Positions 47,996 to 56,668 are shown, numbered from the stretch's first letter. The stretch: DNA of 64,000 nucleotides from an uncultured Ectothiorhodospiraceae bacterium (GCA_947259415.1 CAMYMI010000005.1:186001-250000); one strand, 5' to 3'. The notes: generated by a model from the sequence alone, not told the origin. Program-made: numbers and translations.

Positions 47996-50734
47996 ATGAT
48001 TGATATCAAGCTCTCGCGCCTATTCATGGCAGCCTTGCTGGCCATTCCCCTTGTACTGACTGGATGCGGCGACGGCGACGACGGTGCTCCGGGTGCTCCG
48101 GGTGCTGACGGTGCTGACGGTGCTGCCGGTGCTCCGGGTGAAGCGGGTGAAGCGGGTGAAGACGGCGGCAACGTGGAGACCACCAACTTCCACGGCGCTG
48201 ATTTCCTGCTGTCGACCGGTGATTTCGCCGAGGCCGGCAAATTCTTTGCCAATGCAACAATCACTTCGGCAACCGCCGCTGCTGATGGCACCGTCACGGT
48301 CAACTTCACGGTCGAGGACGAGCGCGAGGATCCCGCTGTTCCTGTCACCGGCGTCACCGGCGTCGATTTCAGCATCGCCAAGCTGGTTCCGGCAGCGGGC
48401 GGCGAGAGCTTCAACAAGTGGGTCTCGTATGTCTATCGTACCCAGACGGTGACCGACTCCGCGGACGGCGACTGGCCGAATCCGGATGGGACCGCGGCGG
48501 AGCAGGCCTACCGTGAAAGCGACGGCACCTTCACCGACAACGGGGATGGCTCGTATTCGTACGTATTCGCCACCAATCTCGCCAACGTCGTCACGCCGGT
48601 GAGCAATACGCCGGTCGCCTACGAGCGCAACCTCACCCATCGCGTCGCGCTCATGATGGGTGGCCATAGCGGTCCCACTGACGACGCCTACCTTGACTTT
48701 GTACCGGATGGCTCCGCTGTTGCGGAGACGCGCAACATCATCGATACGACCAGTTGCCTGGGCTGCCACGGCGAATTTCAGTTCGACGGCCACGGCGGTG
48801 ACCGGCTTGAGGTACAGGTCTGCGTGACCTGCCACAACCCGGACAATCTCGATCCCCAGGGCGGTGAAACCGTGGACATGAAGGTGATGATCCACAAGAT
48901 TCACGCCGGTCACGAGCTGGCCAGCATCGAAGCCGTGGTGGAGGCGTCGCCGACTGCCGACAACGTCTGGCAGCTGAGCGCAGCCGAGCAGGATGACCTC
49001 TACGCGATCTGGGGGTTTCGGGATCGCAAGCACACCTGGTGGAAGGTGGGTTTTCCGGCCGTTATCGAGAACTGCACCAAGTGCCATCAGGGTGGCGCAG
49101 AAGCCGTGGATGTCGACAACTGGAAGAACGTGCCCTCGCGCGATGCCTGCGGGGCCTGTCACGATGACGTCGACTTCGCCACGGGTATCAATCATGGCGG
49201 CGGCGCTGTAGCGGATGACGCCTCCTGTGGCCTCTGTCATCAACCAGAAGGCCCGAAAGGATTTTCCTATTCAGTCGCGGGCGCGCACGACTTTACCTCG
49301 GACGACGATACCATCAGACCTGTTGGATTGATTGACAATCGCAATTTTCCGGAATTCGATATCGACCTGACAGTCTCCGCGCCGGCCAACGGTACGCATT
49401 TCTTGGCCGGTGAGAGCCCGGTGGTCAGCATCGTCATCAACGAGAACGGTACGCCGATCGACCATACCTCGGTCGTAGAGGATACCGACGGCGATGAGGG
49501 CTGTCCTGACCCGGCTGCCTGTCCGGTGCGCGATGGCGCCTTTGACCGCGTCTACCTGCTGGTGCACGGCCCGCGTGCGGAGCGTAACCCGGTCCTGACC
49601 ACGGTGGCGCGCGCCGCTGTCGTAAGCAGTCTTGCCGGGCCCTTCGACCTGAGTGCCGCCACCAGTCTTGATCTCGAGGTGGACAGCGGTCGTGACCTGA
49701 TCTCGTCCGCGAACGGCGGGTCGATTATCTCCGGCAGCATCAGCGTGGATGTGGATCCGGCCGCCTTCGCAGTACCTGCGGCCGCCACCCCCGCAGAGGT
49801 CGTTGACTGGCTCAATGGCGACGCCGACTTCGCGGCGCGTGCCATCGCCTACCTGGAAAACGGCTTTGTTGCCATCCGCAGCCGGAACCTCGGCAAGTTC
49901 TTTGCCGTCCAGCTGGCGGCGGGTGCTGATGCAGGTGATGTCAACCCGGTGGTGTTCGGAGACGATACAGACATATACGTGCCCGGCGGCTTCTATGCCC
50001 GGACCAATCTGATCCAGCACGTGGATCCCACCGAGGATGATCCCAAGGCGACCTGGAACGTCGCATCGATCGACTACGCCCTGGATGCGGTCGATGACCT
50101 CATGCCCGGCACCTATGTTGCCAGCGTCGAGATCGGGGATGCCGGCCGTATCAGCGGCAGTAACTACAAGACGCCGTCGGTGGCCAAGACGCTGTTCCAG
50201 GTCGGTACGCCGGATGAGGAGAAGGCCCCGGCCGGTAACTGTGACACCTGTCACCAGGGGCCCGATGGCAGTGGCTTCATCCTCGACTTCGCGCGTCACT
50301 ACAAGATCTTCGATAATACGGCGATCGACCAGTGCGCCGCGTGCCACGATTACCAGAGCCAGCGGGCGACCGCCGATGCGGGATCGTCCGACGGGTGGGC
50401 CGGTGCCCGACCCATTTCCAAGCGGGTCCACGCCATCCACGTTGGTTCGAGCCTCAACTATCCGCTGTTGACGGTCAATTACGGGCCTGGCGACCCGATC
50501 AGCGGCAGGAACTGGGATATCACCTTCCCGAGGGATATTCTCGAATGTGAGACCTGCCATACGAAAACAGGAAACAGCGCTACCTGGAAAGAGAAGGCAG
50601 CGCGACTTCCCTGCAGCGGCTGTCATGACTCCGATGCGGCCACGGCGCATATGAAGGCGCAGGTCTTTGACCCGACACCGGAGATGCCCTGGAACGGTGA
50701 CGAGGAGGAGTCCTGCCAGGTCTGCCACAACTAA
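47996..50734 (+). CDS. OmcA/MtrC-family decaheme c-type cytochrome lipoprotein
   Basis: 912 residues. Lipobox VLTGC near residue 23, then a collagen-like run of Gly-X-Y triplets (about residues 28-58, GAPGAPGADGADGAAGAPGE). Exactly ten CxxCH heme sites are present. Five lie between residues 254 and 415 (CLGCH, CVTCH, CTKCH, CGACH, CGLCH) and five between 749 and 911 (CDTCH, CAACH, CETCH, CSGCH, CQVCH), with the last heme one residue from the C-terminus. The intervening 330 residues hold beta-type sequence and a Cys pair in CPDPAACPV like the disulfide of Shewanella MtrC domains. Expected to be an outer-surface electron conduit. No MtrA/MtrB partners are adjacent. Confidence 0.95.
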   Translation: MIDIKLSRLFMAALLAIPLVLTGCGDGDDGAPGAPGADGADGAAGAPGEAGEAGEDGGNVETTNFHGADFLLSTGDFAEAGKFFANATITSATAAADGTVTVNFTVEDEREDPAVPVTGVTGVDFSIAKLVPAAGGESFNKWVSYVYRTQTVTDSADGDWPNPDGTAAEQAYRESDGTFTDNGDGSYSYVFATNLANVVTPVSNTPVAYERNLTHRVALMMGGHSGPTDDAYLDFVPDGSAVAETRNIIDTTSCLGCHGEFQFDGHGGDRLEVQVCVTCHNPDNLDPQGGETVDMKVMIHKIHAGHELASIEAVVEASPTADNVWQLSAAEQDDLYAIWGFRDRKHTWWKVGFPAVIENCTKCHQGGAEAVDVDNWKNVPSRDACGACHDDVDFATGINHGGGAVADDASCGLCHQPEGPKGFSYSVAGAHDFTSDDDTIRPVGLIDNRNFPEFDIDLTVSAPANGTHFLAGESPVVSIVINENGTPIDHTSVVEDTDGDEGCPDPAACPVRDGAFDRVYLLVHGPRAERNPVLTTVARAAVVSSLAGPFDLSAATSLDLEVDSGRDLISSANGGSIISGSISVDVDPAAFAVPAAATPAEVVDWLNGDADFAARAIAYLENGFVAIRSRNLGKFFAVQLAAGADAGDVNPVVFGDDTDIYVPGGFYARTNLIQHVDPTEDDPKATWNVASIDYALDAVDDLMPGTYVASVEIGDAGRISGSNYKTPSVAKTLFQVGTPDEEKAPAGNCDTCHQGPDGSGFILDFARHYKIFDNTAIDQCAACHDYQSQRATADAGSSDGWAGARPISKRVHAIHVGSSLNYPLLTVNYGPGDPISGRNWDITFPRDILECETCHTKTGNSATWKEKAARLPCSGCHDSDAATAHMKAQVFDPTPEMPWNGDEEESCQVCHN

Positions 50735-50767
50735 CCATCAGCAGCTTTGGGTCTAAAGCAGAGAGGA

Positions 50768-50800
50768 GGGGCGCGCCTTGCGGCGTGGCCCCTTCTTTTT
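50768..50800 (+). terminator. Rho-independent terminator after the cytochrome
   Basis: GGGGCGCGCC-TTGC-GGCGTGGCCCC (one bulge), then TTCTTTTT. It lies 33 bp before the next gene, so the downstream gene is expressed by read-through or its own promoter. Confidence 0.85.
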
Positions 50801-50832
50801 GTCATTCAGAATAACGAACAACCGAGGAAATC

Positions 50833-51699
50833 ATGATCAAGACCGGACCATCACCTGTTTCGTTGACTGCGATTGTGCTGGCCTGCGCGTTCATGCTGTC
50901 TTGTAACCAGGACCCGTCGCCCGCGGTCCCGACCGGGGACGTGGTGGCAACCGTCAATGGCGTTCCGATCACGCAGACCGACATTCTCCTGAATTCAAAA
51001 AATATCCCCCGTGGTCACCAGGCAGCGGGTGGTCCAGCCAGTCCCGGCGACACCCTCGAGGACATCATCCAGCAGGAACTCGCCTACCAGCGGGCGCTCG
51101 AACTCGGGCTTGATGCCGATCCTGATTACCAGGAAGAACTGCGGCGCATGGAAGCACAGGTCACTGCGATCAAGCGCAAGCGACTCTCCGAGGTATTCTT
51201 TCAACGGGAAATGACCCAAAAAGCCGCGGTCAGCGACGCCGAGGCGCACCAGTACTTCACCGACAATGCCGAGCGGTTGCGGACCGAGGTCAATGTATGG
51301 CAGATCCTGCGCCGGGACGAAGGCGCGATCGAGAAAATCCGGGCCGATCTGGCGCAAGGGATGTCGTTTGAAGAGGTGGTTAACAGGCAGTTTCCCGATT
51401 TACCCGACCTGGACCGGAAACCCTGGGACCTGGGTTACTTGCGCTGGAACCAGGTGCCCGAAGCGTGGCAGAAGGTGGTCTACGGCCTGCAGATCGGTGA
51501 AACCAGTGACATCATTCGCGGCCCGAATAACCGTTTCTGGATCATCAAGCTGATCGACAGGCGCGAAAACCCGGATATCACCTTCGAGCAGATCCAGCCG
51601 ACGATTACCGGTCTCCTCAAGATCGAAAAAACCCGGCGGCTTCGCGAGGACACCCTGCGGGACTTACATGACAAGGCCCGTATCGTGTACTCAAAATAA
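50833..51699 (+). CDS. PpiC/SurA-like lipoprotein, probably without isomerase activity
   Basis: 288 residues. Signal sequence with lipobox-like FMLSC (about residue 24). SurA_N-type region VVATVNGVPITQTDILL, then LEDIIQQELAYQRALELGLD, and a parvulin-like domain from about 155 to 245 (GMSFEEVVNRQFPD, WDLGYLRWNQVPEAWQ, GETSDIIRG). The usual parvulin start A-x-H-I-L is NVWQIL here, so the active-site His is missing and a chaperone role is likelier. Its place right after the decaheme cytochrome suggests help in folding or exporting that protein (inference). Confidence 0.85.
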   Translation: MIKTGPSPVSLTAIVLACAFMLSCNQDPSPAVPTGDVVATVNGVPITQTDILLNSKNIPRGHQAAGGPASPGDTLEDIIQQELAYQRALELGLDADPDYQEELRRMEAQVTAIKRKRLSEVFFQREMTQKAAVSDAEAHQYFTDNAERLRTEVNVWQILRRDEGAIEKIRADLAQGMSFEEVVNRQFPDLPDLDRKPWDLGYLRWNQVPEAWQKVVYGLQIGETSDIIRGPNNRFWIIKLIDRRENPDITFEQIQPTITGLLKIEKTRRLREDTLRDLHDKARIVYSK

Positions 51700-51705
51700 A
51701 AACCG

Positions 51706-51771
51706 AAAAACCGGGGTCAGACCCCAGTTTTCGCTAATATTAGAAGAAACTGGGGTCTGACCCCGGTTTTT
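51706..51771. repeat. Long near-perfect inverted repeat, REP/MITE-like
   Basis: Arms 51706-51732 and 51746-51771 pair over 26 bases with a single extra T; each arm itself contains the palindrome GGGGTCAGACCCC (or GGGGTCTGACCCC). Loop about 13 bases (GCTAATATTAGAA, itself partly palindromic). Sits between convergent genes and may terminate both, but the GGGGTCTGACCCC core is also a widespread mobile-type intergenic repeat. Confidence 0.9.
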
Positions 51772-51772
51772 G

Positions 51773-52333
51773 TTATTGATCGAGTTCTTTGATCGGGAAG
51801 GCCTTGGCGAAGGCGATTACCGCGTCCTTGCCGGCAGTTGAGGATGAGAAGTTCAGCATACCACCCTGCTTCAGACCGATCATGAGATCAATATCGTTGT
51901 CGGATTCACTCACCACGGCGGTATAGCGCTGGATGCGTACCTTGTTGCCGGCCTGTCCCATGCCCAGCTGGCTGAGTGCCGCGAAGGCACCCATGCTGCC
52001 GGCCGCCCCGCCAGTCAGTTCCACCTGGATCGATTTATCGTCCTTTCTGTAGGTGGCATCGATGGTAGAGATACCCATGGCCTTTTGCTGATTGACCTTG
52101 CCACGTACCCAGCCGTCGATTTCGGCGCTGAAGAGTTCTGTCTGCTTGGCCTGGGCGAGCTGTTCGAGCGACTCGACGCACCAGCGTGCCTCTTCAAGTG
52201 CCCCATCTATATCGCCCTCCTTGTAGAGTTCGATGGCCGAGTTGCAGTATTGCTCGGGTCCTTCCTCGGCATGAAGGGCAAAGCTGAGGCCGGCAAAGGT
52301 CAATGACAACAGGATTGAAGACTTGATTTCCAC
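51773..52333 (-). CDS. Exported protein of unknown function
   Basis: 186 residues. GTG start at 52333 with AAGGAG 7 bases upstream. Signal peptide to about residue 22 (LLSLTFAGLSFALHAEE). A helical region YCNSAIELYKEGDIDGALEEA resembles a TPR unit and has Cys at both ends of the helix pair. The C-terminal part is glycine- and alanine-rich (GGAAGSMGAFAALSQLGMGQ). No family recognised. Probably periplasmic. Convergent with the PpiC-like gene. Confidence 0.75.
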   Translation of the reverse strand: MEIKSSILLSLTFAGLSFALHAEEGPEQYCNSAIELYKEGDIDGALEEARWCVESLEQLAQAKQTELFSAEIDGWVRGKVNQQKAMGISTIDATYRKDDKSIQVELTGGAAGSMGAFAALSQLGMGQAGNKVRIQRYTAVVSESDNDIDLMIGLKQGGMLNFSSSTAGKDAVIAFAKAFPIKELDQ

Positions 52334-52654
52334 AGGATTCTCCTTGTTGAGGATTCTAGGCCAGTTGGGTGGCGCGTTTTTTTATGCAGCGTGACAGACA
52401 GGCGGATTATAACAATCATGGGTGCGCGCATTTATTTTGCGGCCCTGGATGTTGCACCAAGTCTAACCATGCCGCGCACCAATCAGGCGCAGATTAGTGC
52501 TCACCGGACGCTTACCTGCTGAGGTTTTCTTCGGATTAGAACTCATAATCAGCCAGTTAGATGTGGCACCCCAACGAGCGAATGTTGGCATACCGCTTGC
52601 ATTTTAGTATTTCATAATTTACTTTATTACCCGCATTTCTCAAGGAGGATTGAA
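52334..52654. promoter_or_regulatory. 321-bp intergenic region with a sigma-54 promoter
   Basis: Separates two divergent exported-protein genes. Holds the sigma-54 site below. Upstream of it (52440-52560) there is room for an enhancer-binding protein, but no clear inverted repeat was singled out. Confidence 0.5.
52585..52602 (+). promoter_or_regulatory. Sigma-54 (-24/-12) promoter
   Basis: TTGGCATACCGCTTGCAT: GG and GC dinucleotides exactly 10 bases apart, matching TTGGCAC-N5-TTGCA at all but one core base. Lies 53 bp before the ATG at 52655. Confidence 0.8.
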
Positions 52655-53137
52655 ATGAGGACATTTATTACCCGTTTATGTTTGTTCAGTTGGGTGATCG
52701 CAGGCCCGGTTATGGCCGATATGCCCGATCCACATCCGCTGATCGATGATCAGATCACCGTAAAACTGGAACTGGTGGACAAGATTTCCTACCACCCCAA
52801 CCTGTTACCCATCATCCTTAAGAACAGTGATTATCTGGAACTAACGCCGGAGCAGATCAGGCTGTTCAGTCAATGGCGCAAGGATAACTTCCAGCCCATG
52901 TTCGATGCGATGGCAGAGATCGTGAAAGGGCGTGCTGATTTCATAGAGGCGTCACTTAACTCCGGTATTTCTGGAAACCAGCTTCAGGCACACCAGAAGA
53001 AACTGTTCGTACTTCAGGAGGAGGTTCTGGCCTATAAATTGTCATGCAGAAAAAACATCATCAGCACATTCTCCACTGAACAATGGGACAGCCTGCAGTT
53101 CCTGATGAACGATATTCAGATCTCAGGCGGAGACTGA
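52655..53137 (+). CDS. Exported Spy/LTXXQ-like periplasmic protein
   Basis: 160 residues. Signal peptide to about residue 21 (LFSWVIAGPVMAD). Mature part all-helical: LELTPEQIRLFSQWRKDN resembles the LTxxQ motif of Spy/CpxP-type metal- or stress-response proteins, followed by FDAMAEIVKGRADFIEASL. One mature Cys (LSCRKN). Ideal AAGGAGG ribosome site. Driven by the sigma-54 promoter, so expression should need an enhancer-binding activator. Family assignment is tentative. Confidence 0.75.
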   Translation: MRTFITRLCLFSWVIAGPVMADMPDPHPLIDDQITVKLELVDKISYHPNLLPIILKNSDYLELTPEQIRLFSQWRKDNFQPMFDAMAEIVKGRADFIEASLNSGISGNQLQAHQKKLFVLQEEVLAYKLSCRKNIISTFSTEQWDSLQFLMNDIQISGGD

Positions 53138-53188
53138 ACGAGATAATCCAGGGAAGCGTAATTCGTTAACGGATAAAGGGGCAGAGTC

Positions 53189-53425
53189 GTGACCAAGAAA
53201 GGTAATTGTTGTTGTCTATTAAGGGCCAATCTTCTGTTATTTATATTGGTGTTGTTGGGCGTAATTAGCGCGGCTGCAGATGCCAACTGGACGCAAAGGT
53301 TTTTGTCCCCCGAGTCCTTCATGATGCTCGTTTTTCCATTGGCATCCTTGCTGTTGATTATAGGCGTTGTTGTCTTATCCGAGCTGAAAGATTCTTGCGA
53401 TATGATGTCGGGCAAGGGCCCATAA
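53189..53425 (+). CDS. Small two-helix membrane protein
   Basis: 78 residues from GTG at 53189 with AAAGGGG upstream. Unusual N-terminus with three consecutive Cys (KGNCCCLLRAN), then helices at about 12-32 and 42-64 (LLFILVLLGVISAA, LVFPLASLLLIIGVVVL), tail KDSCDMMSGKGP. 51 bp after the preceding gene, probably the same sigma-54 transcript. Function unknown. Confidence 0.6.
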   Translation: MTKKGNCCCLLRANLLLFILVLLGVISAAADANWTQRFLSPESFMMLVFPLASLLLIIGVVVLSELKDSCDMMSGKGP

Positions 53426-53612
53426 GATTTGACATCAGGAAATCGATGGGATCAGATTCGACTGGACAAACTGCGCTCCAGAAAACTGGACCCAAACCCC
53501 GCCAGCCTTCCAGCCTGCCACGGCTTCGCAAGGAACTGTCCAAACTGCAGATCGAGTGCCGGGTGAAATGTTGGCCCTTGATCCCGGGGCGTACACCGGA
53601 ATCGCTGTGTCT

Positions 53613-54119
53613 TCATTGTTTGCAGCTGGCAAAGAACTCCATGTCCCGGTCGGCCTTCAGGCACTGGCCACTGGTATAGGTCATCAGATTGCGGTTGCTG
53701 CTGGACTCGCGCTCTTGCCGTTCCATGCTTAGTAATTGCTGGGACGGATTGCAGCCCTTGGCATCAACGCACTGGCCTTCCTTGCCGCAGACCCGGCGCA
53801 CCAGTTTTTCGCAGGGCGAGTAACCGACAATCGGGAGGTCTTCCCACTCCGCCGGCTCCGGTACCGGCAATTCCCTTGATTCCAGAATTTTCTTGTTCGG
53901 AATCGCGATCCCGTTGCGGATAATCAGAATCGAGCCGTCCTGCAGACGATGGGTCCCTTCCCAGAGCTGGGTGGTAACGCCGTCGACAGTCACCGTGGCC
54001 CGGTTGGTATTCGGATCCACCATGACTTCATTGCCACTCAGCGTGCGGCTAGACCAGTTGCCGGCCTGTGCCGTGAAGGTGCCTGCTGCGAGAATAGCAA
54101 TGATGATCGAACGCGCCAT
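53613..54119 (-). CDS. Secreted cysteine-containing protein of unknown function
   Basis: 168 residues. Signal peptide to about residue 19 (IIAILAAGTFTAQAG). Small beta-like N-terminal part with TVDGVTTQLWEGTHRLQDGS and SILIIRNGIAIPNK, then six Cys in the second half (SPCEKLVRRVCGKEGQC, DAKGCNPSQQ, SGQCLKAD, FASCKQ) likely forming disulfides. No family recognised with confidence. Confidence 0.75.
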   Translation of the reverse strand: MARSIIIAILAAGTFTAQAGNWSSRTLSGNEVMVDPNTNRATVTVDGVTTQLWEGTHRLQDGSILIIRNGIAIPNKKILESRELPVPEPAEWEDLPIVGYSPCEKLVRRVCGKEGQCVDAKGCNPSQQLLSMERQERESSSNRNLMTYTSGQCLKADRDMEFFASCKQ

Positions 54120-54289
54120 GTAAATGCCCCTTGTAACCTGGTCCGACTGTTGCCCTGATTATGGAGCCAATAAATGCAATTGACCACTGGCTCGTGATGC
54201 TGGCCGGCCCCTGCCGCATTGACCCGGCGCCAGGCCTGACTGAAACGCTGTTACAATAAACAGTTGGCTATCATGAAGAGCGTTATCAA

Positions 54290-54910
54290 ATGAAGATCAC
54301 CGTCATCAGTGGCAGTCATCGTGAGAATTCCCAGAGCGAGAAAGTGGCGCGTCACATCGAGAAAACCCTCAAGGAACAGGGTGTCTGTGATGAGACCTGG
54401 CTGTTCAGTCTTGCTGGCAACCCGCTGCCGCTCTGGGACGAGGGCATCTGGAATGACGACCCGCAGTGGAACGAGCTGCTGGGTCCGATCTCCGAGCAGC
54501 TGAAATCAAGCGACGGGTTCGTGGTGGTCTCACCGGAATGGCATGGTCAGGCGCCGGCCGGGCTGAAGAATTTCTTCCTGATGTGGACCTCCAAGGGCGA
54601 GGAGCTGGCGCACAAGCCGGCCCTGATTGTGACGGTGTCTTCGGCCGATGGTGGCGCCTACCCGGTGGCGGAACTGCGCATGAGCAGCTACAAGAACAGC
54701 CGTATCTGCTACATCCCTGAACATGTCATCGTGCGCAATGTCGAATCGGTCCTGAACAGCAATCCGGATGATAACAATGCCGGTGCCGATGAGTATTTCC
54801 GGGCCCGGATCCTGTATGCCCTTAAGCTACTGCGTGAGTATGCCCTTGCCCTGGCCACGGTCCGTGCCAGCGGGGCCGCTGATCTCTCCGTATACCGTAA
54901 CGGCATGTAA
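54290..54910 (+). CDS. NADPH-dependent FMN reductase, flavodoxin fold
   Basis: 206 residues. FMN phosphate loop SGSHRENSQSEKVAR, then NPLPLWDEGIWNDD and the ring-binding VVVSPEWHGQAPAGLKNFF, and SSADGGAYPVAELRM. SsuE/azoreductase-like family reducing quinones, flavins or metals. Cytoplasmic. A stand-alone gene. Confidence 0.92.
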   Translation: MKITVISGSHRENSQSEKVARHIEKTLKEQGVCDETWLFSLAGNPLPLWDEGIWNDDPQWNELLGPISEQLKSSDGFVVVSPEWHGQAPAGLKNFFLMWTSKGEELAHKPALIVTVSSADGGAYPVAELRMSSYKNSRICYIPEHVIVRNVESVLNSNPDDNNAGADEYFRARILYALKLLREYALALATVRASGAADLSVYRNGM

Positions 54911-55207
54911 TCGCCGGCGACGATAACGCCAATTCACAGCAGAAAGCTGAACCCGGCCGTGCCGGTAAGCGCGCCTTGTCCGGCGAGTGGATCCAGTTCA
55001 TTTGGCTTGTCGCCTATCCGGTAGCGCAGGTTTTGTGACAGGATCTGTTTGCGATGCCTATCCAAACTGGCCAGCCTTTCGGCTTATATGTCAGGCCGTT
55101 CTGGCAGCCGTGACGTCAATGCGCGATAAACGGCACTGGTGGATGACGCGTGATGAAAAATACCTATAATGAGCTCTGATCCAAATCAGAGCGTTGTCGT
55201 CCTGTCC
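54911..55207. other. Spacer before the Sel1-repeat gene
   Basis: 297 bp without a recognised gene; a 60-codon frame at 54987 lacks coding features. The last 50 bases carry the promoter and hairpin described next. Confidence 0.5.
55165..55192 (+). promoter_or_regulatory. TATAAT box with adjacent hairpin
   Basis: A consensus -10 TATAAT at 55165-55170 is followed at 55173-55192 by the perfect inverted repeat GCTCTGAT-CCAA-ATCAGAGC. The hairpin would lie at the very 5' end of the transcript, or be an operator overlapping the start point. No good -35 is seen (GATGAC at 55142), so an activator may be needed. Confidence 0.55.
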
Positions 55208-56668
55208 ATGAACGTTCCCTTGCTATTGCTTGGAATCAGCCTGTTTGTGGGGTTCAAACCTGCGTGGGGGGGATGGGATGAAGGCGAGGCCGCCTACCGG
55301 CGCGGGGACTACGCCACGGCCTTCAGGCATTGGCAGGCACTCGCAAAGCAAGGTGATATCGGCGCCCAATACGATGTCGGGATGCTGCTGCATCAGGGCC
55401 TGGGAGTCCCCCGGGATGATGCCCGGGGAGTGCATTGGCTAAGCCAGGCAGCTGAACAGGGTCACGCCATGGCGCATTATGGGTTGGGTTACCTGCACCA
55501 GCTCGGGCAGGGTGTTCCGCAAGACGCCGAAGAGGCCGTGAAGTGGTATCGAAGTGCCGCGGAGCGGGGTCTTCCCCAGGCCCAGTTCAACCTGGGCCTG
55601 ATGTACCTCGAGGGTGCCGGCATCGGGACGGACATTGGCGAAGCATTAAACTGGCTCACACAGGCCGCGCAACAGGGTCTGTTGGAGGCGCAGTTCCTCC
55701 TGGGCCATCTCCATGCCGAGGGACGTGGTGTCCCGCAGGACTACCGCGAGGCCGTGAAGTGGTACCGGGCGGCGGCCGAGCGTGGTCTGGTCGGAGCCCA
55801 GTTCAACCTCGGTGTTCTCAACACACAGGCGCAAACCTATAGTGAGGCGCTGAAATGGTTTCGCGCTGCTGCCGAGCGCGGCCATGAAAAAGCCCAGTAT
55901 AATCTGGGCCTTATGTACTCTGAAGGGCGGGGTATCGGGCCGGACCCTGCACAGGCCCTGCACTGGTACCGGGCATCGGCGGAACAGGGCTTCGCCCCGG
56001 CGCAATATGCACTGGGTCGCTTCCATGAGCAGGGTAACGCCGTCCCGCAGGACAGTACTGCGGCCATTCGCTGGTACCTGCTGGCCGCCGAACAGGGCGA
56101 TGCCGGTGCGCAGTTGAGGCTGGGACAGATCTACAAAGAGGGCATCGGTGTGCCACGGGATGGCAGTGAGGCGGTCAAATGGCTCAGACAGGCCGCCATG
56201 CAGGGTGATGCAGAGGCCCAGTTCAATCTGGGCGTGGTCTACAAACAAGGGAGCGGTGTCACGCAGGACATGGCCGAAGCAGCGCGCTGGTACCGGGCAG
56301 CGGCCGAGCAGGGGTATGCCAAGGCACAAAATAATCTCGGTTTCATGTACGGGACGGGGAGCGGCGTTCCCCAGGACTACGTGCTTGCCCACATGTGGTA
56401 CAACCAGGCCGGGGCGAACGGTATTGAACTGGGCATCAAGAACCGGGACAAACTCGCCGGAGAGATGACCCCCGAGCAGATCGCCGAGGCCCAGCGGCTG
56501 GCGCGCGAGTGGATGAAACGCTGCGAGGGCACCGGTCGTGGTCCTTTCCCCGCGGCGCCTACTGCCTCACCCGCTGCGTCCATGGCCGGATCCGTTATAC
56601 AGTCGTCGCCACCGGCTGCCGGCCCGGTAACCGGGGCACCTGGCCGGGACATGGAATCCCGGCCATGA
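55208..56668 (+). CDS. Exported Sel1-like repeat protein
   Basis: 486 residues from the ATG at 55208, which starts the signal peptide (NVPLLLLGISLFVGFKPAW). An in-frame ATG at 55169 overlaps the TATAAT box and has no ribosome site. The mature part is about eleven Sel1 repeats of 36 residues (pattern AQFNLGxMYxxGxGVPQDxxEAxKWYRxAAEQG), then a linker with TPEQIAEAQRLAREWMK and a low-complexity Pro/Ala tail. Sel1 solenoids are protein-protein scaffolds; partner unknown. Probably periplasmic. Confidence 0.9.
   Translation: MNVPLLLLGISLFVGFKPAWGGWDEGEAAYRRGDYATAFRHWQALAKQGDIGAQYDVGMLLHQGLGVPRDDARGVHWLSQAAEQGHAMAHYGLGYLHQLGQGVPQDAEEAVKWYRSAAERGLPQAQFNLGLMYLEGAGIGTDIGEALNWLTQAAQQGLLEAQFLLGHLHAEGRGVPQDYREAVKWYRAAAERGLVGAQFNLGVLNTQAQTYSEALKWFRAAAERGHEKAQYNLGLMYSEGRGIGPDPAQALHWYRASAEQGFAPAQYALGRFHEQGNAVPQDSTAAIRWYLLAAEQGDAGAQLRLGQIYKEGIGVPRDGSEAVKWLRQAAMQGDAEAQFNLGVVYKQGSGVTQDMAEAARWYRAAAEQGYAKAQNNLGFMYGTGSGVPQDYVLAHMWYNQAGANGIELGIKNRDKLAGEMTPEQIAEAQRLAREWMKRCEGTGRGPFPAAPTASPAASMAGSVIQSSPPAAGPVTGAPGRDMESRP

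Noticed and set aside
53426-53612. Possible insertion-sequence end (TGGACAAACTGCGCTCCAG and AAAACTGGACCC)
   Set aside because: No matching inverted partner, target duplication or transposase fragment was found; too short to call.
54987-55169. 60-codon plus-strand frame before the Sel1 gene
   Set aside because: No ribosome site and no protein-like pattern, and it runs through the promoter region.
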